Source of the DNA: Lycocorax pyrrhopterus obiensis
Taxonomy: Eukaryota; Chordata; Aves; Passeriformes; Paradisaeidae
DNA length: 64,000 bases
Direction of reading: 5' to 3'
NCBI GenBank assembly: GCA_014706295.1
Contig: JACSVZ010000011.1
Coordinates: 9,104,163-9,168,162 of the forward strand
Shown: piece by piece, positions 38,101-51,315 of the stretch
How the letters are laid out: every line of letters begins with the position of its first letter
How positions within the stretch are numbered: the first letter of the stretch is position 1
Notes under the pieces: generated by a model
Databases searched by the model: none
What the model saw: only the letters and a program-made list of their open reading frames with translations
What the model was told of the DNA's origin: nothing
Translations under genes and position numbers: made by a program

Positions 38101-40280
38101 CATGTCAACAGCTAAAACTGCTTCAGCAGCTCATCTTTATGATAAAAAAATATAAACTTTACAGGCAATCTTCATTTAACTTCAGTTTAGATGAATATCC
38201 AGCCAATGGGAAATGCTACACTTTTGTAAGGTCTTAAAAATCTAGACATCAGAAATGTATCACTCAAAATAGTTCTGGAATATGTTTATATCCTCATACT
38301 CATATACCATTTGTTTCAAAAGGTTAAATTGTTGCAACTCTTAGGGTAAATACAATAATCTTAATGCAATTTAGTTTTGAATGTCATGCTCCAGAGGCTT
38401 TTGCAGAACTGTTACAGCAGTAGAAAAAATTACAGGCCAAATACATCCTCATTTAAGCCCCTTAACATTGGTTAGTGTGTGTAAATTTGTGGCATTTGGT
38501 ATCTTCTCGTCCTAGATTAAGTTACTTCAACAAGAAGAATATTTATAAATAATACCATAATAAAGCTCCTGTAAGAATTGTTTTACTCTTATAAAGTAAA
38601 AGAGTTGGTAGATATTGAAATATATATATAAAAATTGCAGGCAACAAGTTTGTTTTCTTGGACAAATTTAAAACTATTAATTTTCTGAGCCTCTGCTCTA
38701 AGGTTCAGACTCCTGCTTAAACACAGAGGGTGAGATTCTTGGCAATGTTGACTGTTTTTTACTTTTCCTTTTAACTTTTTAGAAAAACCCCTTGAAACAA
38801 AAAGATTGCTGAAGTGAAAGCCTCAATTCCTCAGTTAGTAGACTCATGTTTGGAATTTTATTGGCCAAATTCTAACATTCATTCCATTGTCAGCTACTTT
38901 ATATCTACCTCAAACCACTTTGACATTATTTATCAAAAACATTCGTGAGCAATTCTTGCACAAAAATTCTGCAGAAATCTTTGCATCTTTGGTAAAAAAC
39001 AATATTGTTTATTCATTTTGTTTCATGTATTTGCTTTATCCTCTGCAAAGCAAAGAGAGGAAAAAAAATCAAGAAAAAGTTCCCATAAAAATGCTCTTAA
39101 GATGTAACGCAGGGAAATACAAAATTTTACCTCAGAGTATAAGTGCGTATTTGGCATTGTTTTAGAATAATTTCCATAAAGCTAAGTAAACACCTGAAAG
39201 TTCTCTCACCAGAGGAAACTTGAGCCTGTCACATTTTCTGTAATCTTAGTGCTTTTCAGTAAAAAGAGATGGAGTTTTTGGTTTGGCTCAGCAGTTTATT
39301 TTATCTCAAAACCCATTTTTTTTCCTTCGCTTGTACAGTGCCAAGTATACTTTTGTTCTATTTCTGAATGATTCTAATATATTATGTGTGACGAGATCAT
39401 AAACCCTGACATATTTCTTCCATATTTAAACCCTTTTCATATTTAAAGGGGAAAAACACACTTCCCTGTTCCCAGTCTGAGCATCCATCCCCACAAACAC
39501 CACACAGAAACTGTGGGGAAGAAAACCCTGCAGAGCCATCCGTATGTCCCATGGATGAAACCAAGCTACCAGCCAGTGTGCACGGAGTGCCAAGGGAGAA
39601 GCACAAAACCCATGGAGCAAAGTTAAAACAGCAGATAGCAAATTCCTGTACATTTGTGAGGCTGGTTCCCAGCGTTACACCAGAAGCTAGAAGGACTGTG
39701 AAATATGGTTCATAGATAATTCGTTTTTTATCTATAGAGGTGGAGAAATTGGAAAGCAAAATACCAGCTTGTGATTATTCCTATATGATCTCAACTCTCC
39801 AGCTGAAGCTGAAGAGAATGGACACCCCTTACAATGCAATGTTTCCTGTGAAAGTTTCTGTACGTTGAAGTGGATTACAAAGGAAATACCCCAACAACTT
39901 CTAAAACATGCTAAAAGCATATGATTTTCAGTAACAGCTAAGGGAGTTTATTAATTTTGTGCATATCCACTGGATTTCTTCAAAACACAAACCCATTAGG
40001 GTGTATCAGAAATTAGTGAGAGCCAAAAAGAGGGATTTGGATGATAATGGAACTCACGAAAGAAGCACACCTCCTTAACAGCAGGGCTCAGTGGGGAACG
40101 AGGCATCTGTTTCATGAAAAATTAAGACCTTGAATTATGCTGCTTTTCAATGAGAAACAAAACTAATACCTGCTGTCATTTACCATGAAAAAACTGTCAG
40201 AAAGTACGACATCTAACTGACTGAACAGCTTGGTGATCAGAGGTATTCATCAAAATTTTAGAAACATCACATCCTAAAAG
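38101..40280. other. Non-coding stretch, no gene seen
   Basis: AT-rich. A GC-richer patch at 39470-39700 holds overlapping minus-strand frames (120 and 75 codons) with no recognised domain, possibly an old retroelement scrap. Near 38861 the phrase TTGGCCAAATTCTAACATTC recalls similar text at 6271 and may be the same ancient dispersed repeat. Confidence 0.5.
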
Positions 40281-40313
40281 AAAAACCAAACCAAACAACC
40301 CCAAACCCAACCA
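40281..40313. repeat. A/C-rich low-complexity tract
   Basis: Runs of CCAAA, CAAAC and CCCAAA words form a tract of a type that I associate with avian genomes. It could be a decayed poly-A-like tail of a retroelement that is no longer recognisable. Confidence 0.7.
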
Positions 40314-40941
40314 TGATGGTTTCCCTTGCCATCAGTGTGCCCTATCCACTTTTCTAGATGGTTCCTAAAATACAGAAAGAACTCCTCTGGGTAAACTTGA
40401 CCTGCCTGAAATGATACCTGGCATTTATGCAACTCTGTGCTTCTTTCCTCTCACTCTTGGATTTCTGTTTGCCTGCTATTAGTATTTTTGCAAATGGAAG
40501 GGTTCCTACAAATAATTCCTCCTGACAATCTCTAAGAATCTCATTCAATAAATATTTTAGGAGCACAGATACTGAATAAGTTTAAAAGTGGTAAAGAATA
40601 GCATTTAAATAATCGTCTTTCAGCCGTTGTCACATCTCCAGCCTCTTTGTGGAACCATTTTCTGGTTTTTAAGCCTGTGCATGCTTAGAATGCTTTTTTA
40701 GGAGTGGGTAAAGGAGACAGATAAAACCAGTGGAGAGAAAATAATCTACTTGCAGAGTGTGCTTTTGGCAGATAAATAAGCTTACGTTAAGTTTCATCTT
40801 ATACTCCACTTAGGTTGCTTCAAGACAGTCTAGACAGGCACACAAGAAATTATCCAGAAAAACTCTGAAGCATGCTAAGTAGGGCACCCACAGTGTGGGA
40901 TACACCCGCATTAAAGCTGTCTCCGCATACTTCAGCTGCCT

Positions 40942-40957
40942 TGCATGCATGCATGCA
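40942..40957. repeat. (TGCA)4 microsatellite
   Basis: Sixteen bases of alternating TGCA are self-complementary at every register, so able to extrude a small hairpin. Confidence 0.9.
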
Positions 40958-41190
40958 GATACAATTTTAAATACTACCAGGGTTTTTGTTCTCCTTGTTG
41001 TGCAATGCAGGTTTTATTGCCACAACCTCTGTAACATCATGGGGAGGGTTCCAGGAACTATGAAATAGGCTGTAACATCAGAAAGTCTTAATCTGTCTTT
41101 TGGGCTCTCCAGTGTTCAGGTATGTGATTGTTCAGATTATTTCCAGACGTTTCATCACACCATGCTGATTGGAAGTCGTTTGGTTGTTTG

Positions 41191-41203
41191 TTTTTTTTTT
41201 TTT
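41191..41203. repeat. Poly-T run
   Basis: Thirteen consecutive T follow GGTTGTTTG. No retroelement was recognised next to it. Confidence 0.9.
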
Positions 41204-42626
41204 AATATGCATAATTAGATGGTCAGTTTTTCTCTCCACAGAGCACCAAGAATACCTGACACCTTATTATACTCCCAAGGCACAACTCATAACTGCAGGG
41301 ATCAGTGCACCAGTTATTACACAGCTGAGACAGCTCAAAGATGTTTTGTCATCCATCCTTAAGTGAAGAAGGAAATCTGCAAAGCTTCTTAGAAGGTCAG
41401 GTTGCCTGAAGTATTAATAGCACATTTTACAGTCAGACACAAGGTGTTTTGGTGTACATGTATTCTATGGGGTACTGAACAACTTACCTTGTCCACTATT
41501 ATTCCTCTGATTTTGGCTGGATTTCAGAATACGGGAAAATAAGGTTTACATTCCAGAACAGATAGGAATAGCCAAAATGACGTTACTCAGCCTGCAAGCT
41601 TCTCTGATGCAAGATTCTTACTGTCGTTATTAGGAAAGCTTGTACTGATACACTGAAGGTAAACAATCCCACAGCTGATACCACCACCACCACTAAACTG
41701 CAGACTCACACTAAACTGCTTAGATGCGTCTCCTGGGAAAAAATATAAATATTTGAAAGTGGAAAGGATCCATTCCATGACAGTGAATCACAAGTAAAAC
41801 ATGAATTTGCAAGGCAGTGCTTTTCTTCCTTCCTGTCATAGCTGACAGGTCTCAAGGTTGAGAAGTTCAGGACTAGAGTCATGAGAAGCGGTATTTATAA
41901 ATTCACCCTCGTATAAATTGGACATTAGAAGTACGGCATTTTGAAGGAATTTGGAATTTTCAATTTTGAACATGCATTTAAATCATTGGGATTAAAGGAG
42001 ACCCCTCAGAGACTCTATGAACAAACCAGCAGGATTCCTATTTGAAGACAAATAGAGCTCATTCTTGTTCTAATAAGCATGCTCACAATAACAGGGCACT
42101 GCATTAAAATTGTTACAGATAAATGTCACTAGACTTTGAATGAATTAGGATGAACAACTAAATTTCTAAACCCTAAGTCTTCAAGATCCAGTGGTCCAAA
42201 TCCAGACTTGTATCAGAACACTCACTTATAGAGCCAAAAAGTTGTAGAAATAAAAGCAGAAACATGTACACTTCAGTCTGTATTTGCAGTGCAGATGACA
42301 GTCAAACATCACTAGACAGAATGGGAAAAATGAGGAGAGAATGGCAATTTTCTCTTCCAAGACTTCTGATGACTTCTCCTTGACATGGTCACTGATATTT
42401 TTTAAAGCCTGGAAATATAAGATCTGTGCATTTTTAACTGTATCTCCAATTGTAACTGTACCTCCAAGACAGACTCTAAATGTCTGTATTCTTACCTATT
42501 TTACAGTCAGATACATTCTAGTCAGCCAAAAGAATTACAAGCCTTCTGCAACAGACATTGAGAGGCACTGACACCAAAGGTTTGCTCGTTCTTCCTATGT
42601 GTGTTTCTGTAGTCTCACACTAACTT

Positions 42627-42640
42627 AAAAAAAAAAAAAA
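42627..42640. repeat. Poly-A run
   Basis: Fourteen consecutive A with no recognisable element upstream. Could be the fossil tail of an eroded retrocopy or simple slippage. Confidence 0.9.
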
Positions 42641-43222
42641 TCTGATTTCCACAACAACTTATTTCCTACCTGTTTGTTCGGACCGTACAGTAATGGTAGA
42701 CTGACATTTCAGAGACTTGACAAATACAACCATAGAGAGGAACTGAGGTAAATGACAGAAATAAAGCTCTTCTCTGCCTCGCTGCTGGGGAAGCCATTTT
42801 GACATTATCTCTAAGCTACAACTGAAAAGCAGTATCTTTTAGACATTTAAATATTCCACATTAGCTTAATCAGCAACACACAAAGCCGTGTTTTGACTCC
42901 TGCATCTTCACCTGTTTGGTTTCCAACACCTACCACTCCGGGAGCTGCGACAGAGACATTCCTTGCACATTCTCCTAAGAACCAATTACATGCACTGCAA
43001 ACTTTCTGCTCTGCTCTGTGTTGTACATCAGTTGCTTTAGCACCATTTAAAAGCCAACAAATGTACATACACAGATTTCTGTGGTCAGGACATCTGCACT
43101 TTCTCAACTGTTTCTAAAGCAGAAAAAAATGCCTATTAGTTTAAAATTTGAAGAAAAATTGCCCACAGGAGGAATGGGCATTAGCCATGCTTCAGTTCCC
43201 TCCTTTTTGTTGACATATGAAG

Positions 43223-43326
43223 CACTTTTTTTCTCTTTCTTTCTTTCCAATTCACAGTGAGTCTAAAGAGGTGAATCAGTGCACAGAGAAAAAGAGAGAA
43301 AGAGAGGAAAAAAGAAAAAAAAAAAA
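43223..43326. repeat. Pyrimidine tract facing a purine tract
   Basis: A C/T-only run (about 43226-43249, TTTCTCTTTCTTTCTTTCC) is followed about 40 bp later by an A/G-only run (43287-43326, GAAAAAGAGAGAAAGAGAGG and on). The two are roughly complementary, giving a possible imperfect stem or triplex-forming pair. Confidence 0.6.
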
Positions 43327-43899
43327 CCCACAACCCTCTTTTTCCAGGGTGGGTATGAAATATGAAGGCCCAACAATTGTCTGAGCTCAGTGCATTGGAA
43401 TAACATTGGTTAAATTATGGATAGTTTTGAATAGTGTCACTTTTTTTTTCTCTGCAGATGGTTGTTCACACAAGGAGTCTGGCCTGCATAATTGTATCAC
43501 TAATAAGCAGTAAGGCAATTAGTTGTGTAAGTGTGCTATAATCATTCTAACAGAAGAGATGACGAAGAGACAAAAAAAGGAGGGGGGACAAAAAATGTCT
43601 TTTCTCAATTCATCAACTGACAGCCATAATTAGATATATATAATTGAAAATTCCACAGTAGGGGGGCCAGCTTATACAAATGAATTTTCTTTGCTTCTCT
43701 TATGCATTTTTTTCCTTTTGCCTGAACATTCCCCCCAAGAAAAAGGCAGAAAATTTGTCATTCCAGGGGAGCGTATACTGTATGAACCACAGGCTGCTCA
43801 TTCAGAGCAATGATGTCAGAATAACATCTTTCCCCCCCACTAAGAAATAGACAGCTTTGAACTGAGCCTTTATTAGCTGTTTTCAGTCAGTAGTGAATT

Positions 43900-43956
43900 A
43901 AAAAAACCCCAAACCAAAAAACCCACAACACAACAAAAAGAACTCCAAACCAACGC
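43900..43956. repeat. A/C-rich low-complexity tract
   Basis: A stretch made almost only of A and C (AAACCCC, AAACC, CACAACAC words), the same class as at 40281 and 63745. Confidence 0.75.
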
Positions 43957-44680
43957 AGCCTTGGATGATCTATATCAGTTTGCAGAACATGAAATGTAAA
44001 ACTCCGAGAGGAGAGGTCACCTTTTTTTTCCTATTGACATGAAGACGGCTTGTTTTAGGTGCTGGGGGAAGAGTTCTGAGTTATAATAGAGCATTACATC
44101 ATCAAGTATTATGGGAAGAAGGGGATTTCTTTTGAGCGAAGCCTGATTATCAAAGGCTATAATTAAATTTGGGCTAAAAATGCCCAAGTGCTTATGAGTT
44201 TGTGGAAACTATGCACAGAGCAGCTTTCCACTGAATTAATCAGCTTGCAAGTTTTCATTATTCTGGAGCTTCTCTTTTTAAACTGTAAGCTCACGATCAC
44301 AGCTTTTTTTTTTTTATCAACAAACTCTTCTAAAATTTAATTGGACAAACCTTAACTGATTTTTTTCCCCGTAAAGAGAGAGAATGTTAAGGCTGGAGCT
44401 TGTTAATTAAGTTCTTTAAGTGCCCCCAGCTGTGCAATAAATTTTCAAAGCTCCACCACTGCATTTTTTTAAATGTTTGCTCCCATGTTTTTTAGTTAAA
44501 ATATTTTTTAAAAAAGAAAAAGAACAAGCAACAATAACAGAAGACTTCGGAAACTCCTATGCATATGGATGATCCCGGATGTTGAAAATTGAACTATCAG
44601 CAAACTGCAGCTGATTAGAATGTAGCTGCAACTACAGGAATGTTTTCAAGGACTGCAGTTAATTAATTTCTTCTAAAATA

Positions 44681-47600
44681 ACTTAGCACCTCTTTTTATT
44701 TCTTTTCTTTTTTTTTTTTTAAAGAAGGCTCTGTGTTAGATGCGAATAATTTGAAGTATCCCATATAATTGCTCCACGACAAAATGCTGCTATCTAACAT
44801 CAGTGAAATGTTTTCTGAAACATTATGCAGAAACTTCCACTAATTCAAGGACCATATGCTTGGCAGGATAAGTCAACATAGTTCTATTATCTTAAAAAAT
44901 ATCAGTGGCCAGGGTTCAAATCTGCAGGCCTCACAATGAGAGGATGAAGATGACATGAAAACTTGTATCTTAACATCAGGTCACCTAAATATATATTTTC
45001 ATGATTTATTAGCTAGCTATATATGTTTAACTTCTTAATGTACCAAAATATTCAACACCAAATTCTCCTCTACACAAGAAAAATAAAGGGATTAGATATA
45101 TACCTGGCAGGGAAAATTTATTGAACATGTTCATCATTATAACTACAAGTAACAAACTTTTGGCAGCTTGGGGCAGCTCAGAAAATCTGTTTCTGAAGTA
45201 CAGAAATAGTATTATATGATCCAAGACTTGAAAAATTATTGTCTTCTTGCCTCACACATATCAAATCACTAATGGTCTAATGGGAGATCATTGTGTTCTC
45301 CCTGGTGAAGAGTTCATCCTGGAGAACCCCAGTACTGACTTTTACTCATTTTAGTAGCCAAATTCACTCTATCTTATCCCAATGTTCATTGTTCTGGAAG
45401 TCTGACACATCCTAACTGGCCTTGAAAAGGCTGAAGAATGCAAATGAAGACAGCAGCCTTACAGGCCAGTGACAAAACACGAGACAATACTTTGCCAGCT
45501 CTACAAAAACCAAATATGCCAAAAAAATACTTTTGCAACTGTTTGTCTCCGGTGAGGCCCCTGACTGCCGAGTTTACCAGACCCTGTAATCTCCAGACTG
45601 AGTAAAGCTTGAGACCCCGTGAGGCCAGGCCACCTCACCAAATGGAGGATGTTCCTCCAGCTTTTCCATTCACACAACGTTATCACAGCTCTGCCAGAGG
45701 TGTCCTGTCCTGGGCAGCACAGGAGGGGATGGACTGACCTGAGCTCACACATCCTCCCAGCACTAAGGTCTTGGTAGGGCAAGCAGAGCAGGGGGAGTTT
45801 TGCCTTTCCTTTAGGTTTGTGGTGTCAGGCCCACCCTAAGCCTAAGAGCTAGCCAAGTTAAGAGCTTTTGTTTTGGTGTACTTTGACCCAAAATTTCATA
45901 TTACCATTACAGAGCCACGGGTTGTGCTAAAAACTTGGAATGAAATCACTGAGCACCTGAAACCCCAGTCAGTCTTCTGGAGATCTGCTGGTGATTACTG
46001 TCAGGAGCATCTTCGAATGTTTTTGGCTGTTAGGAATTTTCTGACTGATCCAAACACACCCATGGATCTGTGAATAGAACCAACTACCGTAAGAATACAT
46101 TTCTCAACCTACAGTATCTATCACATTCCAGAAGAGAACAAGAATACTCAGTTAAAATCCTTACTTGTTTGTTCATTATTTCAAGCTGTTTCTTCAGCTC
46201 ATAAGACAACATTTTTCATTTGCAAAAATACAATCAGACACACACAAAGAAATAAGACTTATTTTGGAAATGCCTTTTTGAAAACCAAAAAATAACAATT
46301 ACATTTTTCCTTTTGTTACAGCAGCTGCCTCAGGTGTTCTCTTTCTTGCACACAATATAATTTATCAGATATTCTAAAAATCTATACTTAAGAAGTTAAA
46401 TGAATGCACATTCTACTGTATTACTTTTCTTAAAGAATTAAGGGTTTTATTTTATCTTAAAAGATTCTTGGCTGCATTTCCATGGTGCACAATGACACAT
46501 TTGGTTCTTTGTGTTTCTAACTAAGTAATGACATAGTTCCTCTAAACCATGAAAAAGGTTGCGTTTGACCAAACAAGAAAGGATGAACTTCTTGGGAATT
46601 CTATTGACTGGATCTTGAATTAGACCCAGAACACTGGGACGAATCCTTTCTCCCTGCAGACCCCTGCTAAACCTGGCTATAGCTGCAGTGGCACTGCATT
46701 GTTTCCTCCTTATTCACTGGGTACAGTAGTATCAACACAAACTGTACTCAGCTGCTGAAAGCTTGATTCTCAAACATATGGATATGTTGAAAATTAAATT
46801 GCAGGGTTTATTTGAATTTATAGACAGCTCGGTGAATGTATTTTTGAGATACAGTCTCCGTCAAGGAGATAGATGTCACCTGCCATGAGGAACATGATTG
46901 TATAATGTTAAAATGCCACATTCTCTTTGTAGGTAATTCTATTCAATTGCTTCCTGCAAAGATTTGGGTAATGAACACTTGAGCATCTGTGGTGTGGCTT
47001 TTTTTTTTTTTCCTTTTCCTACTCCCCTCCTCCCCCTTCTCAGAATCTTTCTCTGGATTTCTATTTCTTTACTGAATATAAACCTGCCCAGATTCTTTTT
47101 ATCAACTCCCCTTTTGCATTATATTACTGTGATGTTTCTACTATTTATGAAGATCCCTCTCACTTCTAAACGGGGGAAATATTGCAGGACAGAGTAAAGA
47201 CCCATGTGAAATTACTGAACCTGTGAGGCAAATTATTCTCTGGAGTCAGCCAACACTGTGGGAAAGGTTCAACACCCTTTCAGTTAGAGAGTTGCATTAT
47301 CTTGCTTGTTTAGATTCAAAGATTTCTTTTTTTCTTTTTAATCATCTAGTCAATTGCAACTGCCACTTCATTGGACAACTTAAATCCAAGCAATATTTCT
47401 CATACCTAACTCTTTTTCTGAAGAATGGCATCTGGTCTGAAATACTGGGTTCTATCATAGCAAACATAAGTAAACAGCTTGCAGGAAATAATTTAGTACA
47501 CACAACTCTTCCCTCCACCTGTAATTTGTTTTGCTGCTTTTACCCATTCTCTGATTATTTAGATTTTTAAAACACTTTGACAAATTTATCCTATTTGGAC

Positions 47601-50600
47601 ACAGCCTGCAATCCTCAACTAACTGTTATTTACTATTTGGAATTTTATTTACTCAGATTAACAACTCACAAACAGAATGCTAAACTAAATTCTACTTGTC
47701 TTTGCTGTAAATTGAAAACATATCATGCCAATACATAATTATTCATACCACAATCAAAAGTAAATAATTATACCAAACATTTAAGCTCAACCAAAAAAAT
47801 ACCAAATAAACACCAAAATAACACAAGTCATCTGATATCCTTCTCTTCTCCAACACGCTCTCAGGCTGGATTAGAAAATGCTGATGGGAATAATTAAAAA
47901 GTATTGACAAACTAGAGTGTAAGATTACTTGATGTAGAGCTCAAAATGGAGAGAGGAAAGTATTTTCAAAGCATTCACAGAAAACCATTTTCATGTTTCT
48001 TTTACTTGCAGCAAGGTCTAAGAAAAGAAAGCAAGGCCTTTTAAGAAGATCAAATACGCTGAAACCTTGTTAAAAGGCTGGGGTAAAGACAACTTTAAGA
48101 AGTCAGAGATCAGAGATTTGATTTTCTAATGGAACAAACACATATATAGGACGACTTCTTTTTTCTTTTTAAGAGTGAGGCATCTGCTTTCCGTGGGATT
48201 CCCTCCAAAGACAGATGATATTTGGCTTGATAATTTTTGAAGGCTCATCCTGTTTCCAAATCACCTTTTGAGATTTCTGACAGGAAATACAGCACAGTAT
48301 CACTGAAACACACTTCATTGTTAAAACCCGAATGTCTTTACACCAATGTATGACTTAAACTAAACAAAACAAACATCCACAGGTAACAATTACACAATAC
48401 AGTGCAGCAATAAGTACATAATTACCACAGTGACACTAATTTTTTCTGTCAGTAACTTTAGAAAAAGGAGGAGCGGATATTTTGTTTTTCTGGGATTGCA
48501 AACTGCTGCACTGACTGCTCTAAAGGAAACCTTTGGGTTTATCTTCGTCTAAATAAACCACCTTTATTACTTTCATCTACTTATTGCTGGTTCACAAAGG
48601 AGAGATCTCTGCTCTAGAGAGAAGATTTGACTCTTGTTCACTACAAGAACAGAGGAAGAAATAAGGAAGTAAGTATATTTCTTAGATACAACTAAAAAAC
48701 AACCTCTATTTTAAAACTACAGTAAAATAGATTTTTAAAATCCCAAATATTTGATTTTGCATTGTGAATAGTAAATAATTGTGCAATACTAAGCTACTCT
48801 TGTAACCTTGACTCTCTTTTTCTATATGAATTCTGTGTGTGCATACTGGTTTTTTCCCAAGCAATTAAGTAGAGGCAGCACAGGAAAGAATAAATGCTCT
48901 TTCCTAGTTTCTGAAAGCTCATTTTGGTAATGCTATAACCTTTAACACAGGTGTACAGGTTGGAACACTTAAAAGTAGATTAAATATTTCTCCTCATGAT
49001 TTACAGCTTCTGAAATTACTGTCAATCTCTAACAACACTCCCAGTTTTTTGATGGCAACCGAGCAAAGTAACAGTGAAAGCTGAAGTGATCAAATATCTT
49101 AGAAAACTGACATAATAAATATAAAACCAAAGCTCTTTCTTACCTCCACCCTCAGTGCCCCATTCCTCAAACCCCTTACAAAGAGAAACAAAACCCCAAA
49201 CAGCAGCAGGAGGATAGCAGCCACATATCAGAGCTGAATATGGGAATCAACTAAACTGCAAAGCACAAATTTCTTTAAAAGACATTCTAAGATGGGAAGT
49301 ACATTAAAAAGAAATAAAAATAAATAAAGTGGCATGAAAAGCTTTCCAAGAGTATGGTAAGATGATTCTGGCCCCAAACATACTGATATTCCACAGTTCA
49401 GCATATTTTTCATTGCAACACATTAGCAGTGCCAGCATCCACCAAAACTGAGAAACTGTAGTGAAGCAGGAGTCAGTCAGTGCCACCTCCAGAATGGGAG
49501 AAAATGGGCTGGGGAAATGTGATACAGGAAGGTACATCAGGAAACCTTCTTCCACCCCACTGGTTAATTTTTGCTAGCAAATCTCTTGGAAAGCACTGTA
49601 CTGTATCAAGGGCCTTGATGTTTTTAAAACAAAGAATTTATGGGCACTAGAAATGTAACCTACCTTCCTTTGTTCACTGAAATACATCATCATTTTGTGC
49701 CTTGTGGTAGCAAAAGTAATTTAGAGGATGCTGACAGAAATAATATATATATCATTAAATCTGTCCATTAATATACTCGTGGTATTATAAACATAGCAGT
49801 TTGTGGATGACAGAATCTAAAACCAACTCATTTGTTTGTGTCAGTATTAAAATGTAATACATTTTCTTTTCAGATTCAAGCCAAGTGAGGAGAGCCTTCT
49901 GAGCAGAAAGTTATCTCTAAGCAAGGCACAAGGAACTGAGAGATTAAAATGTAAACTTTGAACATCATTTCAAATTTGCTGCAGCTCTCAGATGTATCGA
50001 GAACAATGGTCTCAGCTCCGAGATCAAGTTGCTCACAAACAAACAATACTCATTATCATAGATAACATTGCTACTTGCTAGGGAGTTATAAACTGTAAAC
50101 CCAAGGCTTTTAGAGGCCTAGTCTGATGTAATCAGACAATGGAATTATTAACATCTATTTCTTATAAAGAAATCTAAGCTGATTTATCCGAATGGTGAGA
50201 CCAAAATGAATACTGAGCTATGCAGGATCCATATCAGTAATTCTCAAGACTTTCTACCTGGACAATTTAATACTACCTGGAGCACACATTAGTACCCTTC
50301 CATTCATACATCAGACATCAGTGTCTGCTTAGGTACAGATGAAGGACAAGAGTAACGTTACAGGAAAAAGGTAACTTTTGCTACTAGACTGAACATGCAC
50401 AGTTTGGCCAAGAATGAAGCGATCATGGGGCATCTCAAAGGTTAAGCACCCCTGCAGGACTTTACCCTAAGACAGAGCAGCATCACACAAATGGCTGGTT
50501 ACAAGCAGAATAGGGCACATGAAGCTACCACTGGTCTCCTGAGACCCAAAGTCTATTATTACTAGCTAGATATTTTTAGAATGTCATAACATATAGAATC

Positions 50601-51315
50601 TATAATATAAAGCAAACATAGCAGCAAAACCTGTCAGGAGAGGAATCAAACATACGACATTATTAATGTAAACATGTCTAGAAAAAGTCTTCCATCACCT
50701 CCTGGGGGAAAACACTGGTAGTCTGTGTGCTTTCTAAAACTTTCCAACTATAAAAGAAAAAATTACTAAGTCACAAATGTGGCAAGCCCAGCATAAATAA
50801 TCCCTAAGAATTCTACAGAAAACAATAATGTATCATGCCTGGAAACATCACTGAATTTCACAATGGGTATTGGCTACAAAGTGGGAGCAAACTTCCCCCT
50901 TTTTCTATCTCCTTTGTTTTATGTCTCAATGTGCATGTCCAGAAAAGGGCAACGGAGCTGGGGAAGGGCTTATTTGTATTCTACTACAGTAAAAAGTGGT
51001 CTTTTGAAATAATCTAATGGTTGCACTGAATGTCTGAATTATCAGTTATGAGAATGAACCTCTTTATTAAGGTCTAAGATGCTGCTACAGCTTCCCACAC
51101 AATGCTAGGGCATACAAGGCAGCTCTAAGCAAGCCCTTTGAACAACAGTCCACATTAAGGTTATTTATTTCATTAGCATGACTTCAGTTAGCTCGTTTTC
51201 ACTGGACATTTTTTACTTTTCTGGTGTCAACAAATGAGCATTAGGACTTTTGTCTAATTTTTAATACAAGGAAAAAAAACTTAACCTCAGAAATAGTACA
51301 TCAGAGCAGGAGTGC
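44681..51315. other. Non-coding stretch, no gene seen
   Basis: AT-rich with frames under 120 codons and none recognised. It includes 13-T runs at 44708-44720 and 46999-47011. A GC-richer patch at 45290-45860 (minus frame of 93 codons, random-looking) may be an old repeat scrap. A donor-like GTAAGTAT lies near 48668, without an identified exon. Positions 47550-47830 are almost pure AT-rich filler. Confidence 0.55.

Larger units (their letters stand above)
40314..43149. other. Non-coding stretch, no gene seen
   Basis: Frames of 60-86 codons only, none recognised. It contains a (TGCA)4 run at 40942-40957, a 13-T run at 41191-41203 and a 14-A run at 42627-42640. No transposon body is attached to these runs that I can identify. 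Confidence 0.55.
43150..44680. promoter_or_regulatory. Dense enhancer-like region, about 1.5 kb
   Basis: This is the richest block of developmental-type words in the window. On the left are TTGGTTAAATTATGG, GCATAATTGTATCAC, GGCAATTAGTTG and CAACTGACAGCCATAATTAG. In the middle are ATTACATCATCAAG, CCTGATTATCAAAGG and CTGAATTAATCAGC (homeodomain and TCF mixtures). On the right are GCTTGTTAATTAAG, CTATGCATATGGATG and GCAGTTAATTAATT. The words are interspersed with poly-A/T and one A/C-rich tract (43900-43956), which would be poorly conserved inserts between conserved cores. Function is inferred only. Confidence 0.4.

Noticed and set aside
39397..39759. 120-codon minus-strand frame
   Set aside because: No domain recognised and codon pattern unconvincing. 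An overlapping 75-codon frame shares the same GC-richer patch.
44913..44922. GGTTCAAATC, a tRNA B-box-like word
   Set aside because: No matching A box and no cloverleaf arms around it, so neither a tRNA nor a clear tRNA-derived SINE.
48655..48680. 5' splice-donor-like GTAAGTAT after a purine-rich stretch
   Set aside because: The preceding base is A rather than G, no coding frame ends there, and no upstream acceptor or promoter was identified.
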